From an uncultured Candidatus Melainabacteria bacterium (GTDB taxonomy: Bacteria > Cyanobacteriota > Vampirovibrionia > Gastranaerophilales > Gastranaerophilaceae): DNA of 56,707 nt. A model generated the notes under the pieces. That model was not told where the DNA came from. It made no database searches and saw nothing but the letters and a program-made list of their open reading frames with translations. This document shows, one piece after another, positions 7,549-16,176 of the stretch; position 1 is the first letter of the stretch, and the number at the start of each line of letters is the position of its first letter. The stretch lies in assembly GCA_934747335.1 (NCBI GenBank), contig CAKVGS010000011.1:1-56707 (forward strand), in the 5' to 3' direction. The position numbers and the translations under genes were made by a program.

Positions 7549-10020
7549 ATGTCAAATAAAATTAATGCGATAAAAGTCAGAGGGGCAAAAGTACATAATC
7601 TCAAAAACATTGATGTTGATGTTCCCTTAAACAAAATTGTCGGAATTGCAGGCGTTTCAGGCTCTGGAAAATCTTCTCTTGCACTTGGAGTCTTATATTC
7701 AGAAGGTTCAAGAAGATATTTAGAAGCTCTTTCTACTTATACAAGACGCCGAATGACGCAAGCAGAAAAAGCTCTTGTTGACGAAATTCTATACGTTCCG
7801 GCTTCTCTTGCCTTACATCAAAGACCTGCTGTCCCCGGAGTTAGAAGCACGTTTGGAACTGGTACTGAACTTTTAAATAGTCTTCGATTAATGTTTTCGC
7901 GTCTTGCAAGCCACCGTTGTCCTAATGGACATTATCACGAACCGACTTTAGCGGTTGCAAGCGAGCAAGAACTTGTTTGTCCGACTTGTCATGCGCATTT
8001 TTACGCACCTTCTGCGGAAGAACTGGCTTTCAACAGTCAAGGTGCTTGTGAAACTTGTGGCGGAACTGGTATTGTAAGAACGGTAGACAAGTCAACACTT
8101 GTACCCGACGAATCTTTAACAATTGATGAAGGCGCAGTTGCACCTTGGGGAACACTTATGTGGTCACTTATGACCGATGTTTGCAGAGAGATGGGCGTTA
8201 GAACAAATGTGCCTTTTAAAGACTTAACCGACAAAGAAAAAGACATTGTATATAACGGGCCTGCCGAAAAGAAACACATTTTCTACAAAGCAAAAAATAC
8301 AAATCAAGCAGGCGAATTAGATTTTACTTATTATAACGCGGTTTATACTGTTGAAAACGCTTTATCTAAAGTTAAAGACGAAAAAAGCATGAAACGTGTC
8401 GAAAAATTCCTTAAACAGGATATTTGTCCGAATTGTAACGGTACGCGCTTGTCTGAAAAAGCAAGATATCCTAAAATCATGGAAATTTCTTTAGATGAAG
8501 CCTGTCAAATGACTCTTTCAGAGCTTGTTGAATGGGTGAAAAAAGTTCCAAATTCTTTACCGAAAGAAATGCAAATGATGGCAGACAGTATCTGCGACTC
8601 ATTTTTAACAGTTGCAAAACGCCTTATGGATTTAGGTTTGGGATATTTAACTCTTGATAGAGCAGCGTCAACTCTTTCAACAGGTGAACGTCAGCGAATG
8701 CAACTTGCACGCGCTGTTCGAAACAGAACAACAGGCGTTTTATACGTTCTAGATGAACCTTCAATAGGTTTACATCCTTCTAATATTGTTGGTTTAAAAG
8801 GCGTTTTGCACGACCTTTTGGATGACGGAAATTCCATAATTTTGGTTGACCATGATACACAAATTCTAACCGAATCCGATTGGATAATCGAAATGGGACC
8901 AAAAGCAGGCGTAAACGGCGGCTACGTAATAGCGGAAGGTACAGTTGAAGATATAGAAAACAATGAAAATTCAATTATCGGCGGATTTTTATCAGGTAAA
9001 AAACAAGTTATCACAAGAAAACAAGCAAATCCTGAAGACATGTTTGAGTTTGGCAAAATTCACATGCAAACAGATGCTATTCATACGGTTAAACCACTTG
9101 TTGTTGATATTCCTAAAGGGCGTTTAACTGTTGTAACAGGCGTTTCAGGTTCAGGTAAAACAACAATGGTTTTAGAAAGTTTGACACCTGCGTTAGAAAC
9201 AATCGCAACAAAATCAAAACTTCCCGAACACATAAAAGAAATTAAAGCTGACGGCATAAAACAAGTTAAACTGATTGACGCAACTCCGATTGGAATAAAT
9301 ATTCGCTCTACTGTTGCAACTTATGCAAATGTTCATGATGAGCTTAGAAAAACATTTGCTAAAGTCGCTAAAACAATGGATTTAAACCACAAAGCGGGAG
9401 ATTTTTCTTATAACACTGGCAATTTACGCTGTCCTGTTTGCGACGGAACAGGTGTAATCAATCTTGACGTACAGTTTTTGCCTGATGTTGAAATTCCTTG
9501 TCCTGAATGCGGAGGTTCAAGATACGCGAAAGTAGCTGAATGTATCAAATACAAAGGTCATTCGCTTCCTCAATTAATGGCAATGGATGTTAACACTGCG
9601 CTTGAAGCTTGCAAAGATTTAAAACTCGTAAATCAAAGATTGCAAATTTTACAAGATTTGGGATTGGGTTATTTGACGCTCGGCGAAGCAACTCCGAGCC
9701 TTTCTGGCGGTGAAGCGCAAAGACTGAAACTCGCAAGTGAAATGCGTAAAACTCAATCAGACTCTGTGTTTATTTTTGATGAGCCGACAATTGGACTACA
9801 TCCGCTTGACGTCCAAACGCTTTTGGCTGTTTTTCAAACTCTTATTGATAACGGCGCGACCGTTGTTGTAATTGAACATGATTTGGATGTTATAAGAAAT
9901 GCGGACTATATTATTGATATGGGACCTGAAGGCGGTGAAGCAGGCGGAGAAATTATTTTTGCAGGAACTCCGACAGAGTTAAAACAATGTAAAAACTCTA
10001 AAACTGCAAAATTCTTGTAA
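7549..10020 (+). CDS. UvrA2-type excinuclease-like ABC ATPase lacking the UvrB-binding domain
   Basis: An 823-aa, twin-ABC, DNA-binding ATPase. Walker A is GVSGSGKS (35-42) and the second copy is GVSGSGKTT near residue 530. Signature motifs are LSTGERQRMQLAR and LSGGEAQRLKLAS. Zinc modules include CPTC...CETCGGTG, CPNCNGTRL and CPVCDGTG...CPECGGSRY. Canonical UvrA has ~940 residues. Here STFGTGTELLNSLRLMFSRLASHRCP runs directly into a short zinc module, so the ~130-residue UvrB-interaction domain is missing. That is the class-II UvrA (UvrA2/DrrC-like) architecture, associated with damage tolerance or drug resistance rather than core repair. A canonical uvrA is expected elsewhere. The stop is adjacent to the convergent tadA stop. 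Confidence 0.9.
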   Translation: MSNKINAIKVRGAKVHNLKNIDVDVPLNKIVGIAGVSGSGKSSLALGVLYSEGSRRYLEALSTYTRRRMTQAEKALVDEILYVPASLALHQRPAVPGVRSTFGTGTELLNSLRLMFSRLASHRCPNGHYHEPTLAVASEQELVCPTCHAHFYAPSAEELAFNSQGACETCGGTGIVRTVDKSTLVPDESLTIDEGAVAPWGTLMWSLMTDVCREMGVRTNVPFKDLTDKEKDIVYNGPAEKKHIFYKAKNTNQAGELDFTYYNAVYTVENALSKVKDEKSMKRVEKFLKQDICPNCNGTRLSEKARYPKIMEISLDEACQMTLSELVEWVKKVPNSLPKEMQMMADSICDSFLTVAKRLMDLGLGYLTLDRAASTLSTGERQRMQLARAVRNRTTGVLYVLDEPSIGLHPSNIVGLKGVLHDLLDDGNSIILVDHDTQILTESDWIIEMGPKAGVNGGYVIAEGTVEDIENNENSIIGGFLSGKKQVITRKQANPEDMFEFGKIHMQTDAIHTVKPLVVDIPKGRLTVVTGVSGSGKTTMVLESLTPALETIATKSKLPEHIKEIKADGIKQVKLIDATPIGINIRSTVATYANVHDELRKTFAKVAKTMDLNHKAGDFSYNTGNLRCPVCDGTGVINLDVQFLPDVEIPCPECGGSRYAKVAECIKYKGHSLPQLMAMDVNTALEACKDLKLVNQRLQILQDLGLGYLTLGEATPSLSGGEAQRLKLASEMRKTQSDSVFIFDEPTIGLHPLDVQTLLAVFQTLIDNGATVVVIEHDLDVIRNADYIIDMGPEGGEAGGEIIFAGTPTELKQCKNSKTAKFL

Positions 10021-10440
10021 TTATTGCCTGATTTTTTTAAAGAAATCAGCTATAATTCTATCGCAGATTTCTTCTTGTATCCCGCCATAAATTTTCACTT
10101 TTGAATGCGCAAATTTAGGCAAATCGAGCACACTTCCCATTGCGCCATATTGCAAATTATATGAGCCAAAATAAACAGTTTTTATTCCGGCTTGTAAAAT
10201 TGCCCAAGCACACATCGGACAAGGTTCTAATGTTACATACAATTCGCACTCATTTAAACGAGATGTATTTAAAATCTTTTGAGCCTCTTTTATTGCTAAA
10301 AGTTCAGCATGCGCGGTAACATCATTATCAACCTCACGCTGATTGTAGGCACAAGAAACAATTTTCCCGTCTTTTTTTATTACACATCCGACAGGAACAT
10401 CCATCTTACATTTTAAAGCTTCATTAATAGCACTTTGCAT
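10021..10440 (-). CDS. tadA: tRNA-specific adenosine deaminase / nucleoside deaminase
   Basis: A 139-aa CDA-fold deaminase with the HAE motif (H44, E46) and PCPMC (C74, C77) forming the zinc site; VPVGCVI precedes it as in TadA. TadA converts A34 to inosine in tRNA-Arg(ACG). Other nucleobase deaminases share this signature, so the substrate is inferred. The reading frame is open about 33 codons upstream but contains no better start, and no clear Shine-Dalgarno precedes the ATG. It is convergent with the uvrA2-like gene, and the two stops abut. Confidence 0.85.
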   Translation of the reverse strand: MQSAINEALKCKMDVPVGCVIKKDGKIVSCAYNQREVDNDVTAHAELLAIKEAQKILNTSRLNECELYVTLEPCPMCAWAILQAGIKTVYFGSYNLQYGAMGSVLDLPKFAHSKVKIYGGIQEEICDRIIADFFKKIRQ

Positions 10441-10539
10441 ATTTTCAACTTCTTCAATTTTATAACTATCAATTTGAACATTTTCACATAAAATTACATT
10501 AACTTTTGTAAATTTTTGTAAATTATTTATAATTTTTCC

Positions 10540-10566
10540 TAAAGTTTTTCAAAAATATACCGTTAC
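10540..10566 (+). promoter_or_regulatory. Sigma-28 (FliA-type)-like promoter
   Basis: TAAAGTTT (10540-10547), 11 bases and ACCGTTAC (10559-10566). The FliA consensus is TAAAGTTT-N11-GCCGATAA, so the -35 matches 8/8, the spacing is exact and the -10 matches 5/8. A near-identical site, including the preceding TTCC, lies before the 52865 gene. The AAGGAG site and the ATG at 10597 follow about 30 bases later. Confidence 0.6.
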
Positions 10567-10596
10567 ATATATTGTAAAAGATATAAGGAGTTAAAT

Positions 10597-11196
10597 ATGT
10601 ATTTTTCAGTAGAACAGGTAATACAAAGATTAGGAATATCCAAATCTGAAGCAAATGCATTGGACGCAATAGATGGTAAAAAAGATAATAAAATACAACA
10701 GGATATTTTTACACAAGCCAATGAAGCTTTACAAACTGCTGAAACTATTAAACAGAGTGGTGAAAGTGTAATGGATTTAAGCAAACTTTCTAATGTTGCT
10801 AAATGCATAGCTAAAACATTTGCAAGAAAAATGGGACTTGAAGCGTATTTTTATAGTAAAGAAGAAAACTTTAATAGTGAAAACATAACGGATAGCGAAA
10901 AAGATACACACCATACAATGTTAGAATTAACTGCAATGGTAACTGATTACGTACGCGAACATAAAACATTAGAAGGGTTTAAATTTAAAAACGCTCCTAC
11001 AAACATCAGCAACCTCAAAGTCGAAATTGATGATTACTTCGAAGACTCTAATAACAATGAAATTGTTTTTGACAAAGATGGAAATGGCTATGTTAAAAAA
11101 GTTATAGATGGCATTGCTGTTGAATTAAAATATAAATTAAACAACAATGACTATTCTTTTGGTTTTATTGTTCCTAACGAAACAGATGATGATTAA
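10597..11196 (+). CDS. Hypothetical protein with EF-hand-like N-terminus, sigma-28-like promoter
   Basis: A 199-aa acidic protein with no signal peptide and no recognised family. Residues 23-36 (LDAIDGKKDNKIQQD) resemble a degenerate calcium-loop or dockerin-like turn and sit at the position of the clearer loops in the 30807 and 52865 products. The C-terminal half reads as a small beta-rich domain (NEIVFDKDGNGYVKKVIDG), and DKDGNGYV is itself EF-hand-like. AAGGAG is well placed before the ATG. It is a single gene, with the sigma-28-like promoter upstream. The function is unknown; export by a flagellar-type route is only a hypothesis. Confidence 0.75.
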   Translation: MYFSVEQVIQRLGISKSEANALDAIDGKKDNKIQQDIFTQANEALQTAETIKQSGESVMDLSKLSNVAKCIAKTFARKMGLEAYFYSKEENFNSENITDSEKDTHHTMLELTAMVTDYVREHKTLEGFKFKNAPTNISNLKVEIDDYFEDSNNNEIVFDKDGNGYVKKVIDGIAVELKYKLNNNDYSFGFIVPNETDDD

Positions 11197-11247
11197 AACA
11201 CAAATTACCTAAAAGCTTGATAATCGAAATCGACAAAAATGCGAATT

Positions 11248-11757
11248 TTATATATTAGAAAGTATGTGATTTGAATATTCATCACATTGTTTTTCAACAT
11301 TCTTATCTAAAACGCCGTTTTCTTTGAAAAACTTTTTGTACATGTAATTATCAAGAAAATTTTGACGATGTGCAAGATGTAGATAACTCTTCATTTCATC
11401 AAACTCTGATAATGACATACCATTATTTCGCGCTTTACTATTTTGATATTCATTAACTTCTTCGCGTAAAGCACTTTTACAACGATTATCTGATGCAAAC
11501 TTATTAAATTCTGCAACTTTAGCTGAATCTTTAGCTAATTTAGTACCTCTAAAAATATCTGAATAAGCAATAGAATCCAACTTTGAAACCTTTTCTGCGT
11601 CACCCTGTACTTCCATGATATTGTGATAATCTTTAGCACTTTTGCCATGTTCTATACAATATTGATGTGCAACTTTTGGTATTTGAGATTCGCAAGATGC
11701 CAAAGTCATAGCACCTGCCAGTGTAATTGGTAAAAATGTTTTTAGCGATACATTCAT
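11248..11757 (-). CDS. Hypothetical lipoprotein
   Basis: A 169-aa protein with a textbook lipoprotein signal: MNVSLKTF, a hydrophobic core LPITLAGAMT and the lipobox LASC (Cys22). The mature part is highly charged and helical, with Cys residues near 34, 93 and 158 that could form a disulfide. I recognise no family. AAGGAG precedes the ATG. It lies 42 bases downstream of obg on the same strand, so it could be read through or have its own promoter. Confidence 0.75.
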   Translation of the reverse strand: MNVSLKTFLPITLAGAMTLASCESQIPKVAHQYCIEHGKSAKDYHNIMEVQGDAEKVSKLDSIAYSDIFRGTKLAKDSAKVAEFNKFASDNRCKSALREEVNEYQNSKARNNGMSLSEFDEMKSYLHLAHRQNFLDNYMYKKFFKENGVLDKNVEKQCDEYSNHILSNI

Positions 11758-11799
11758 TTTTATACTCCTTATCCTTGTATCTATACAAAGCTTGTATAA

Positions 11800-13098
11800 T
11801 TAAACTTTACTGCCTTCACCCCAAATTTCATCATCATAATATCCGAGTTCCAAGTGTCCGAGAATTACAGTATCGCCATTTTTCAAACCATATTGGTGTA
11901 ATTTTTCAAAAACACCCATACTCTTCATGATGTTTTGAAGTCTTACGACTTGTTCAGTATTTCTTGCATCTGTTACTTTTGCCAAACGATTAATTTTTCC
12001 ACCTGAAATAATATAAACATCTTTAGCGACTTTATTAACTTCAAATGCGCTGTCATCGTTATCGTAAGCGCCTAAATCTTCTTCAACATCAATATCAAAT
12101 TCGGGTTTCGGAATTTCGTCAACTTTATTTGAAATAAAGTAAAGCAATTCATCCAAGCCTTGTTTTGTAGCTGCAGAAATTGTGAAAATATCTTTAGCTA
12201 AAGGTTTAAACTCGTTTTTTAACCTTTCTAAATCTTCTTCCAAAACCGCATCAATCTTATTAAGAACAAGAATTTGATAAAGATTTGCCAAACCTTCCGA
12301 ATGTTTTCTTAATTCATTATTAATAATCTTGTAGTTTTCAACAGGATTTTCTGCCGTCAAGTCAACTATATGAACCAAGAAACGGCATCTTTCCACGTGG
12401 CGTAAAAATTCATGACCAAGTCCGACCCCTTCTGATGCGCCTTCTATAAGTCCGGGAATATCCGCAATAACATAAGAACCGCCATCAGGCTTTTTCACAA
12501 CACCCAAATTTGGCACAAGTGTTGTAAAAGGATAATCCGCAATTTTCGGTTTAGCAGAACTTACGGCACTAATAAATGTTGATTTGCCCGCATTCGGCAT
12601 CCCTAAAAGTCCGATATCTGCAATCAGTTTTAATTCAAGTTCCAAAACTCTTTCAATACCCGGTTCACCCGGTTCACAAAATTGTGGTGCTCTTTTTTGT
12701 GCAGTTGCAAATCTTGCATTTCCACGACCACCGCGACCGCCTTTTGCGATAAGAACTGTTTGCTCGTGTTCTGTTAAATCAGCAATAATATTACCCGTTT
12801 TAGTATCTCTAACAATCGTTCCCATTGGAACTTTTAAATACAAATCTTTAGCGCAAGCACCATGCATACCCTTGATACCACCGTTTTCACCTGATGGTGC
12901 TTTAAATACCGATTTGATTTTGAAGTCCAAAAGTGTTGACATATTTTCATCTGCAACAAAATAAATATCTCCGCCGCGTCCGCCATCACCACCTGCAGGA
13001 CCGCCTTTATCTACATATTTTTCACGACGCCATGCAACCATGCCGTTTCCGCCATGACCTGATATTACTCTGATTTTTGCTTTATCTAAAAACTTCAT
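11800..13098 (-). CDS. obg: Obg-family GTPase ObgE/CgtA
   Basis: A 432-aa GTPase. The glycine-rich Obg domain (GGPAGGDGGRGGD, GGRGGRGNARFATA) covers residues 1-160. The G domain has GMPNAGKST, DIPGLIEG and NKID; a C-terminal OCT-like domain follows. Obg acts in 50S subunit assembly and in stress control. I use the ATG at 13098, the usual MKFLDKAKI start; an in-frame ATG at 13125 lies inside a repeated leader. The only upstream purine patch is GGTGA. The leader is duplicated (13101-13284). A variable acidic insert (EEDLGAYDNDD) lies between the G and OCT domains. Confidence 0.95.
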   Translation of the reverse strand: MKFLDKAKIRVISGHGGNGMVAWRREKYVDKGGPAGGDGGRGGDIYFVADENMSTLLDFKIKSVFKAPSGENGGIKGMHGACAKDLYLKVPMGTIVRDTKTGNIIADLTEHEQTVLIAKGGRGGRGNARFATAQKRAPQFCEPGEPGIERVLELELKLIADIGLLGMPNAGKSTFISAVSSAKPKIADYPFTTLVPNLGVVKKPDGGSYVIADIPGLIEGASEGVGLGHEFLRHVERCRFLVHIVDLTAENPVENYKIINNELRKHSEGLANLYQILVLNKIDAVLEEDLERLKNEFKPLAKDIFTISAATKQGLDELLYFISNKVDEIPKPEFDIDVEEDLGAYDNDDSAFEVNKVAKDVYIISGGKINRLAKVTDARNTEQVVRLQNIMKSMGVFEKLHQYGLKNGDTVILGHLELGYYDDEIWGEGSKV

Positions 13099-13100
13099 TT

Positions 13101-13284
13101 TTTTCACCATTTGGGCGGGTGACATTCCATCTTACTACAAGTTTATTTTCTTATTCCAAGTCACCCTTTGGAACAAACTACTAATATCGCTTTGTTATTC
13201 GATTTTCACCATTTGGGCGGGTGACATTCCATCTTATTACTAGTTTACTTTCTTATTCCAAGTCACCCTTTGGAACAAACTACT
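13101..13284. repeat. Two-copy tandem repeat (82-bp units, 102-bp period) in the obg-tsaD gap
   Basis: Copy 1 is 13101-13182 and copy 2 is 13203-13284; they differ at three positions by eye. Each unit contains GGGTGAC...GTCACCC and TTCCAA-N8-TTGGAA inverted repeats. Copy 1 abuts the obg start codon and holds its GGTGA patch. Copy 2 carries the same leader sequence without a gene. It may be a duplicated leader or regulatory segment. Confidence 0.9.
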
Positions 13285-13290
13285 TAAACA

Positions 13291-13319
13291 TTGTTTCCAC
13301 GATACATTTGTACTATAAT
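13291..13319 (+). promoter_or_regulatory. tsaD promoter, leaderless geometry
   Basis: TTGTTT (13291-13296), 17 bases and TATAAT (13314-13319), followed by six bases and the ATG at 13326. The transcription start is expected at the A of the ATG. This excludes the longer reading frame that begins at 13221. Confidence 0.6.
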
Positions 13320-13325
13320 GCTACT

Positions 13326-14354
13326 ATGAACAAGATTAAAAATACATTATTCAGTAACAAACCTGTTACAATTGATAAAAATTCAATAATTATGGCGATT
13401 GAATCAAGCTGTGATGAAACAGCATGCGCTATCGTAAAAGGTGGACGAGAAGTTTTAGCAAACGTAGTCGCTTCTCAAATCAAAATTCACGAAGCTTATG
13501 GCGGAGTTATTCCGGAAATTGCAGCTAGAGAACACTTAGAAGCGATTAATGTGGTTATTGATGAAGCGTTTAAGCAAGCAAACTTAAAAGGCGATGATAT
13601 TACAGCTTTTGCAGGAACAGTAGGTCCGGGGCTTGTAGGTTGTCTATTAGTTGGCTTAAATGCTGCCAAATCATTGGCTTTAGCTTATGACAAACCTTTT
13701 ATCGGCGTTAATCACTTAAACGCGCATTTGGCAGCTAATTTTATTGATACAGAACTGGAACCACCATTTATTGCACTATTAGTAAGCGGCGGTCATACAC
13801 AAATAATTAAAGCAAGTTCTTATTCTGATTTGGAAATCATCGGTGAAACAATTGATGACGCAGTAGGAGAAGCTTATGACAAAGTCGCAAGACTAATCGG
13901 CTTGCCTTACCCGGGTGGACCAAAACTTGATAAACTTGCTCAAGAAGGTAATCCTCACGCATTTAAACTGCCTGAGGCAAAAGTCGGCGGATACGATTTT
14001 AGTTTCAGCGGACTTAAAACGGCAGTTTTAAGATTAGTAAAAAGTTTTGATGGCAAAGAAATGCCTGTAAATGATATTTGTGCAAGCTTCCAAGAATGCG
14101 TATCATCAACATTGTTCAAAAAAATTAAACGCGCACTTGAAGAAACAGGTTATAAGCAAGTTGTTTTAGCAGGTGGTGTTGCTGCAAACTCAGAAATTAG
14201 AAGAAAAATTTTCAACTTAAAAAATGAAGGGTATGCAGTTTATGCCCCAATTATGAGATATTGTACTGATAATGCCTCAATGGTAGCATCTTCTGCTTAT
14301 TTCTTTAATAACACGTTTGATAATATTGATGTAGAAGTTTTCTCCAGAGCATAA
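13326..14354 (+). CDS. tsaD: tRNA N6-adenosine threonylcarbamoyltransferase TsaD
   Basis: A 342-aa ASKHA-fold enzyme that transfers threonylcarbamoyl to A37 of ANN-reading tRNAs with TsaB and TsaE. Visible motifs are IESSCDETACAIV, the metal-binding NHLNAHLAA, LLVSGGHTQI, GEAYDKVARLIGLPYPGG and the late VLAGGVAANSEIR. The start at 13326 adds ~22 residues before the conserved MAIESSCDE. ATG 13392 is the alternative, but it too lacks a Shine-Dalgarno. The six-base distance from TATAAT supports 13326 as a leaderless start. It is divergent from obg. Confidence 0.95.
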   Translation: MNKIKNTLFSNKPVTIDKNSIIMAIESSCDETACAIVKGGREVLANVVASQIKIHEAYGGVIPEIAAREHLEAINVVIDEAFKQANLKGDDITAFAGTVGPGLVGCLLVGLNAAKSLALAYDKPFIGVNHLNAHLAANFIDTELEPPFIALLVSGGHTQIIKASSYSDLEIIGETIDDAVGEAYDKVARLIGLPYPGGPKLDKLAQEGNPHAFKLPEAKVGGYDFSFSGLKTAVLRLVKSFDGKEMPVNDICASFQECVSSTLFKKIKRALEETGYKQVVLAGGVAANSEIRRKIFNLKNEGYAVYAPIMRYCTDNASMVASSAYFFNNTFDNIDVEVFSRA

Positions 14355-14377
14355 AATTTGCGATATTTTCTTTTGGA

Positions 14378-14406
14378 TTTACGCTAAAACATCTTTGTAG
14401 TATAAT
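14378..14406 (+). promoter_or_regulatory. Promoter of the PPi-phosphofructokinase gene
   Basis: TTTACG (14378-14383), 17 bases and TATAAT (14401-14406). AAAGGA then precedes the ATG at 14435. Confidence 0.5.
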
Positions 14407-14434
14407 TTTGGCAAAAGAAGAAAGGAAACTTTTT

Positions 14435-16114
14435 ATGACAAATTTATCACCATTACAAATCGAAAGATTAAAATACCAGCCTAAGCTTCCTGCTTCATTG
14501 GCAAATGGTATCAATCACTTAGTTTCTCAAGAAGGTTCTGCAACTGAATCTGTTGCTAACCAAGAAGAAATTAAAGCTTTATTCAAAAATACTTACGGAA
14601 AACCAACCGTAACTTTCCAAACTTCAACAGATGCTAATCATAGTGAAGTTAGAAATGTTGGTGTAATTTTATCAGGCGGTCAAGCACCAGGCGGACACAA
14701 CGTTATTGCAGGACTTTATGACGCTTTAAAACAAGCTAATTCTGCTAATAACCTTTATGGTTTCTTAGGTGGTCCAAGCGGTATTATTGAAGGCAAATAT
14801 GTAGAATTCAACGACGAATTCATCAACGATTACAGAAACACAGGTGGTTTCGATATCATCGGTTCAGGCAGAACTAAATTGGAAACAGAAGAACAATTCA
14901 AATCAGCTCTTGAAGTTTGCAGAAAATTAAACATCTCTGCTGTTGTAATCATCGGTGGTGACGATTCTAACACAAACGCCGCATTATTAGCAGAATGGTT
15001 TGTTGCAAACAATGCAGGCATTCAAGTTATCGGTTGTCCTAAAACAATCGACGGCGACTTGAAGAACGAACAAATCGAAATTTCATTCGGTTTTGATACA
15101 GCTACAAAAACTTACGGCGAACTTATCGGTAACATCGAAAGAGATGCTAACTCAGCTAAAAAATACTGGCACTTCGTAAAAATCATGGGTAGAAGCGCTT
15201 CTCACGTAGCATTGGAAGCTGCTCTTCAAACTCAACCAAACATTACTTTAATCTCAGAAGAAGTTGAACAAAAGAAAATGTCTTTATCATCAATAATTGA
15301 TTACATGACGGACATCATTGTAAAACGTTCAGAAATGGGTAAAAACTTTGGTATTGCAGTTATTCCTGAAGGTTTAATTGAATTCGTTCCAGAATTAAAA
15401 ACAATGATTGCTAACTTGAACGACATTATGCCAACTTTAGAAAAAGATTCTAAATACACTTCAGGTTCTGATGCTGAAAAAATCGCTATCATTGAAAACA
15501 CTCTATCCAGCGAAAATGCTTCTGTATTCAAATCACTTCCTGCTCTAATCAAATCTCAATTATTGATGGATAGAGATCCACACGGTAACGTTCAAGTATC
15601 TAAGATTGAAACTGAAAAACTTTTAATCTCTATGATTGAAGAAAAATTAGCAGGCTTGAAAAAAGAAGGAAAATTCTCAGGTAAATTCTCTACTCAATCA
15701 CACTTCTTCGGTTACGAAGGACGTTGTGCATTCCCTTCTAATTTCGATGCAGACTATTGCTACTCACTAGGTTTCAATGCATTTGCATTGATTAACTTCG
15801 GTCTAACAGGTTACTTGTCTTCAGTTAGAAACTTAACAGAACCTGCTAACGATTGGATTGCAGGCGGTGTTCCACTTACTATGATGATGAACATGGAAAG
15901 AAGACACGGCGAAATGAAACCTGTTATCAAGAAAGCGTTAGTTGAACTTGATGGCCCTGTATTCAAGAAACTTGAAGCTAACAGAGAAGATTGGGCGCTT
16001 AATGACAGATATTTGTTCCCAGGTGCAATCCAATACTTCGGTCCATCTTCAGTTTGTGATATTACAACAGTAACATTGCAACTTGAAAGCGAAACAAAAT
16101 TAGCTAAAGTATAA
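14435..16114 (+). CDS. pfp: Diphosphate--fructose-6-phosphate 1-phosphotransferase (PPi-PFK, long clade)
   Basis: A 559-aa phosphofructokinase of the long PPi-dependent clade. Motifs (numbered from the chosen start) are GGQAPGGHN (81-89), GGDDSN (174-179) and PKTIDGDL (202-209). The second Asp in GGDD and the Lys of PKT are what distinguish PPi enzymes from ATP enzymes. It catalyses the reversible fructose-6-P/fructose-1,6-bisP step, saving ATP in fermenters. ATG 14435 has AAAGGA at good distance; the in-frame ATG at 14408 does not. Codon use is biased to a few codons (many GAA, AAA, ATC/TTC), suggesting high expression. It is monocistronic with its own terminator. Confidence 0.94.
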   Translation: MTNLSPLQIERLKYQPKLPASLANGINHLVSQEGSATESVANQEEIKALFKNTYGKPTVTFQTSTDANHSEVRNVGVILSGGQAPGGHNVIAGLYDALKQANSANNLYGFLGGPSGIIEGKYVEFNDEFINDYRNTGGFDIIGSGRTKLETEEQFKSALEVCRKLNISAVVIIGGDDSNTNAALLAEWFVANNAGIQVIGCPKTIDGDLKNEQIEISFGFDTATKTYGELIGNIERDANSAKKYWHFVKIMGRSASHVALEAALQTQPNITLISEEVEQKKMSLSSIIDYMTDIIVKRSEMGKNFGIAVIPEGLIEFVPELKTMIANLNDIMPTLEKDSKYTSGSDAEKIAIIENTLSSENASVFKSLPALIKSQLLMDRDPHGNVQVSKIETEKLLISMIEEKLAGLKKEGKFSGKFSTQSHFFGYEGRCAFPSNFDADYCYSLGFNAFALINFGLTGYLSSVRNLTEPANDWIAGGVPLTMMMNMERRHGEMKPVIKKALVELDGPVFKKLEANREDWALNDRYLFPGAIQYFGPSSVCDITTVTLQLESETKLAKV

Positions 16115-16137
16115 CAGTTATTAATTTATAACAGAAA

Positions 16138-16168
16138 ATAATGCGTCGATACGGCGCATTATTTTTTT
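16138..16168 (+). terminator. Rho-independent terminator after pfp
   Basis: ATAATGCG (16138-16145), a nine-base loop, CGCATTAT (16155-16162), then TTTTTT. It starts 24 bases after the pfp stop and separates pfp from the convergent nuclease gene. Confidence 0.8.
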
Positions 16169-16176
16169 ATAAAAAT

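Noticed and set aside
11784..11811. TAAAGTTT at the end of obg as a third sigma-28-like site for the lipoprotein
   Set aside because: The octamer arises from the last obg codons, and the sequence 11 bases later (CTTTGTAT) does not match GCCGATAA.
13101..13284. CRISPR-like repeat
   Set aside because: Only two units of 82 bp with a 20-bp gap, no cas genes, and internal inverted repeats unlike a CRISPR repeat-spacer pattern.
13221..13325. Longer N-terminus for tsaD starting at 13221
   Set aside because: The segment encodes nothing conserved, lies inside the leader repeat, and a TTGTTT-17-TATAAT promoter sits downstream of that start.
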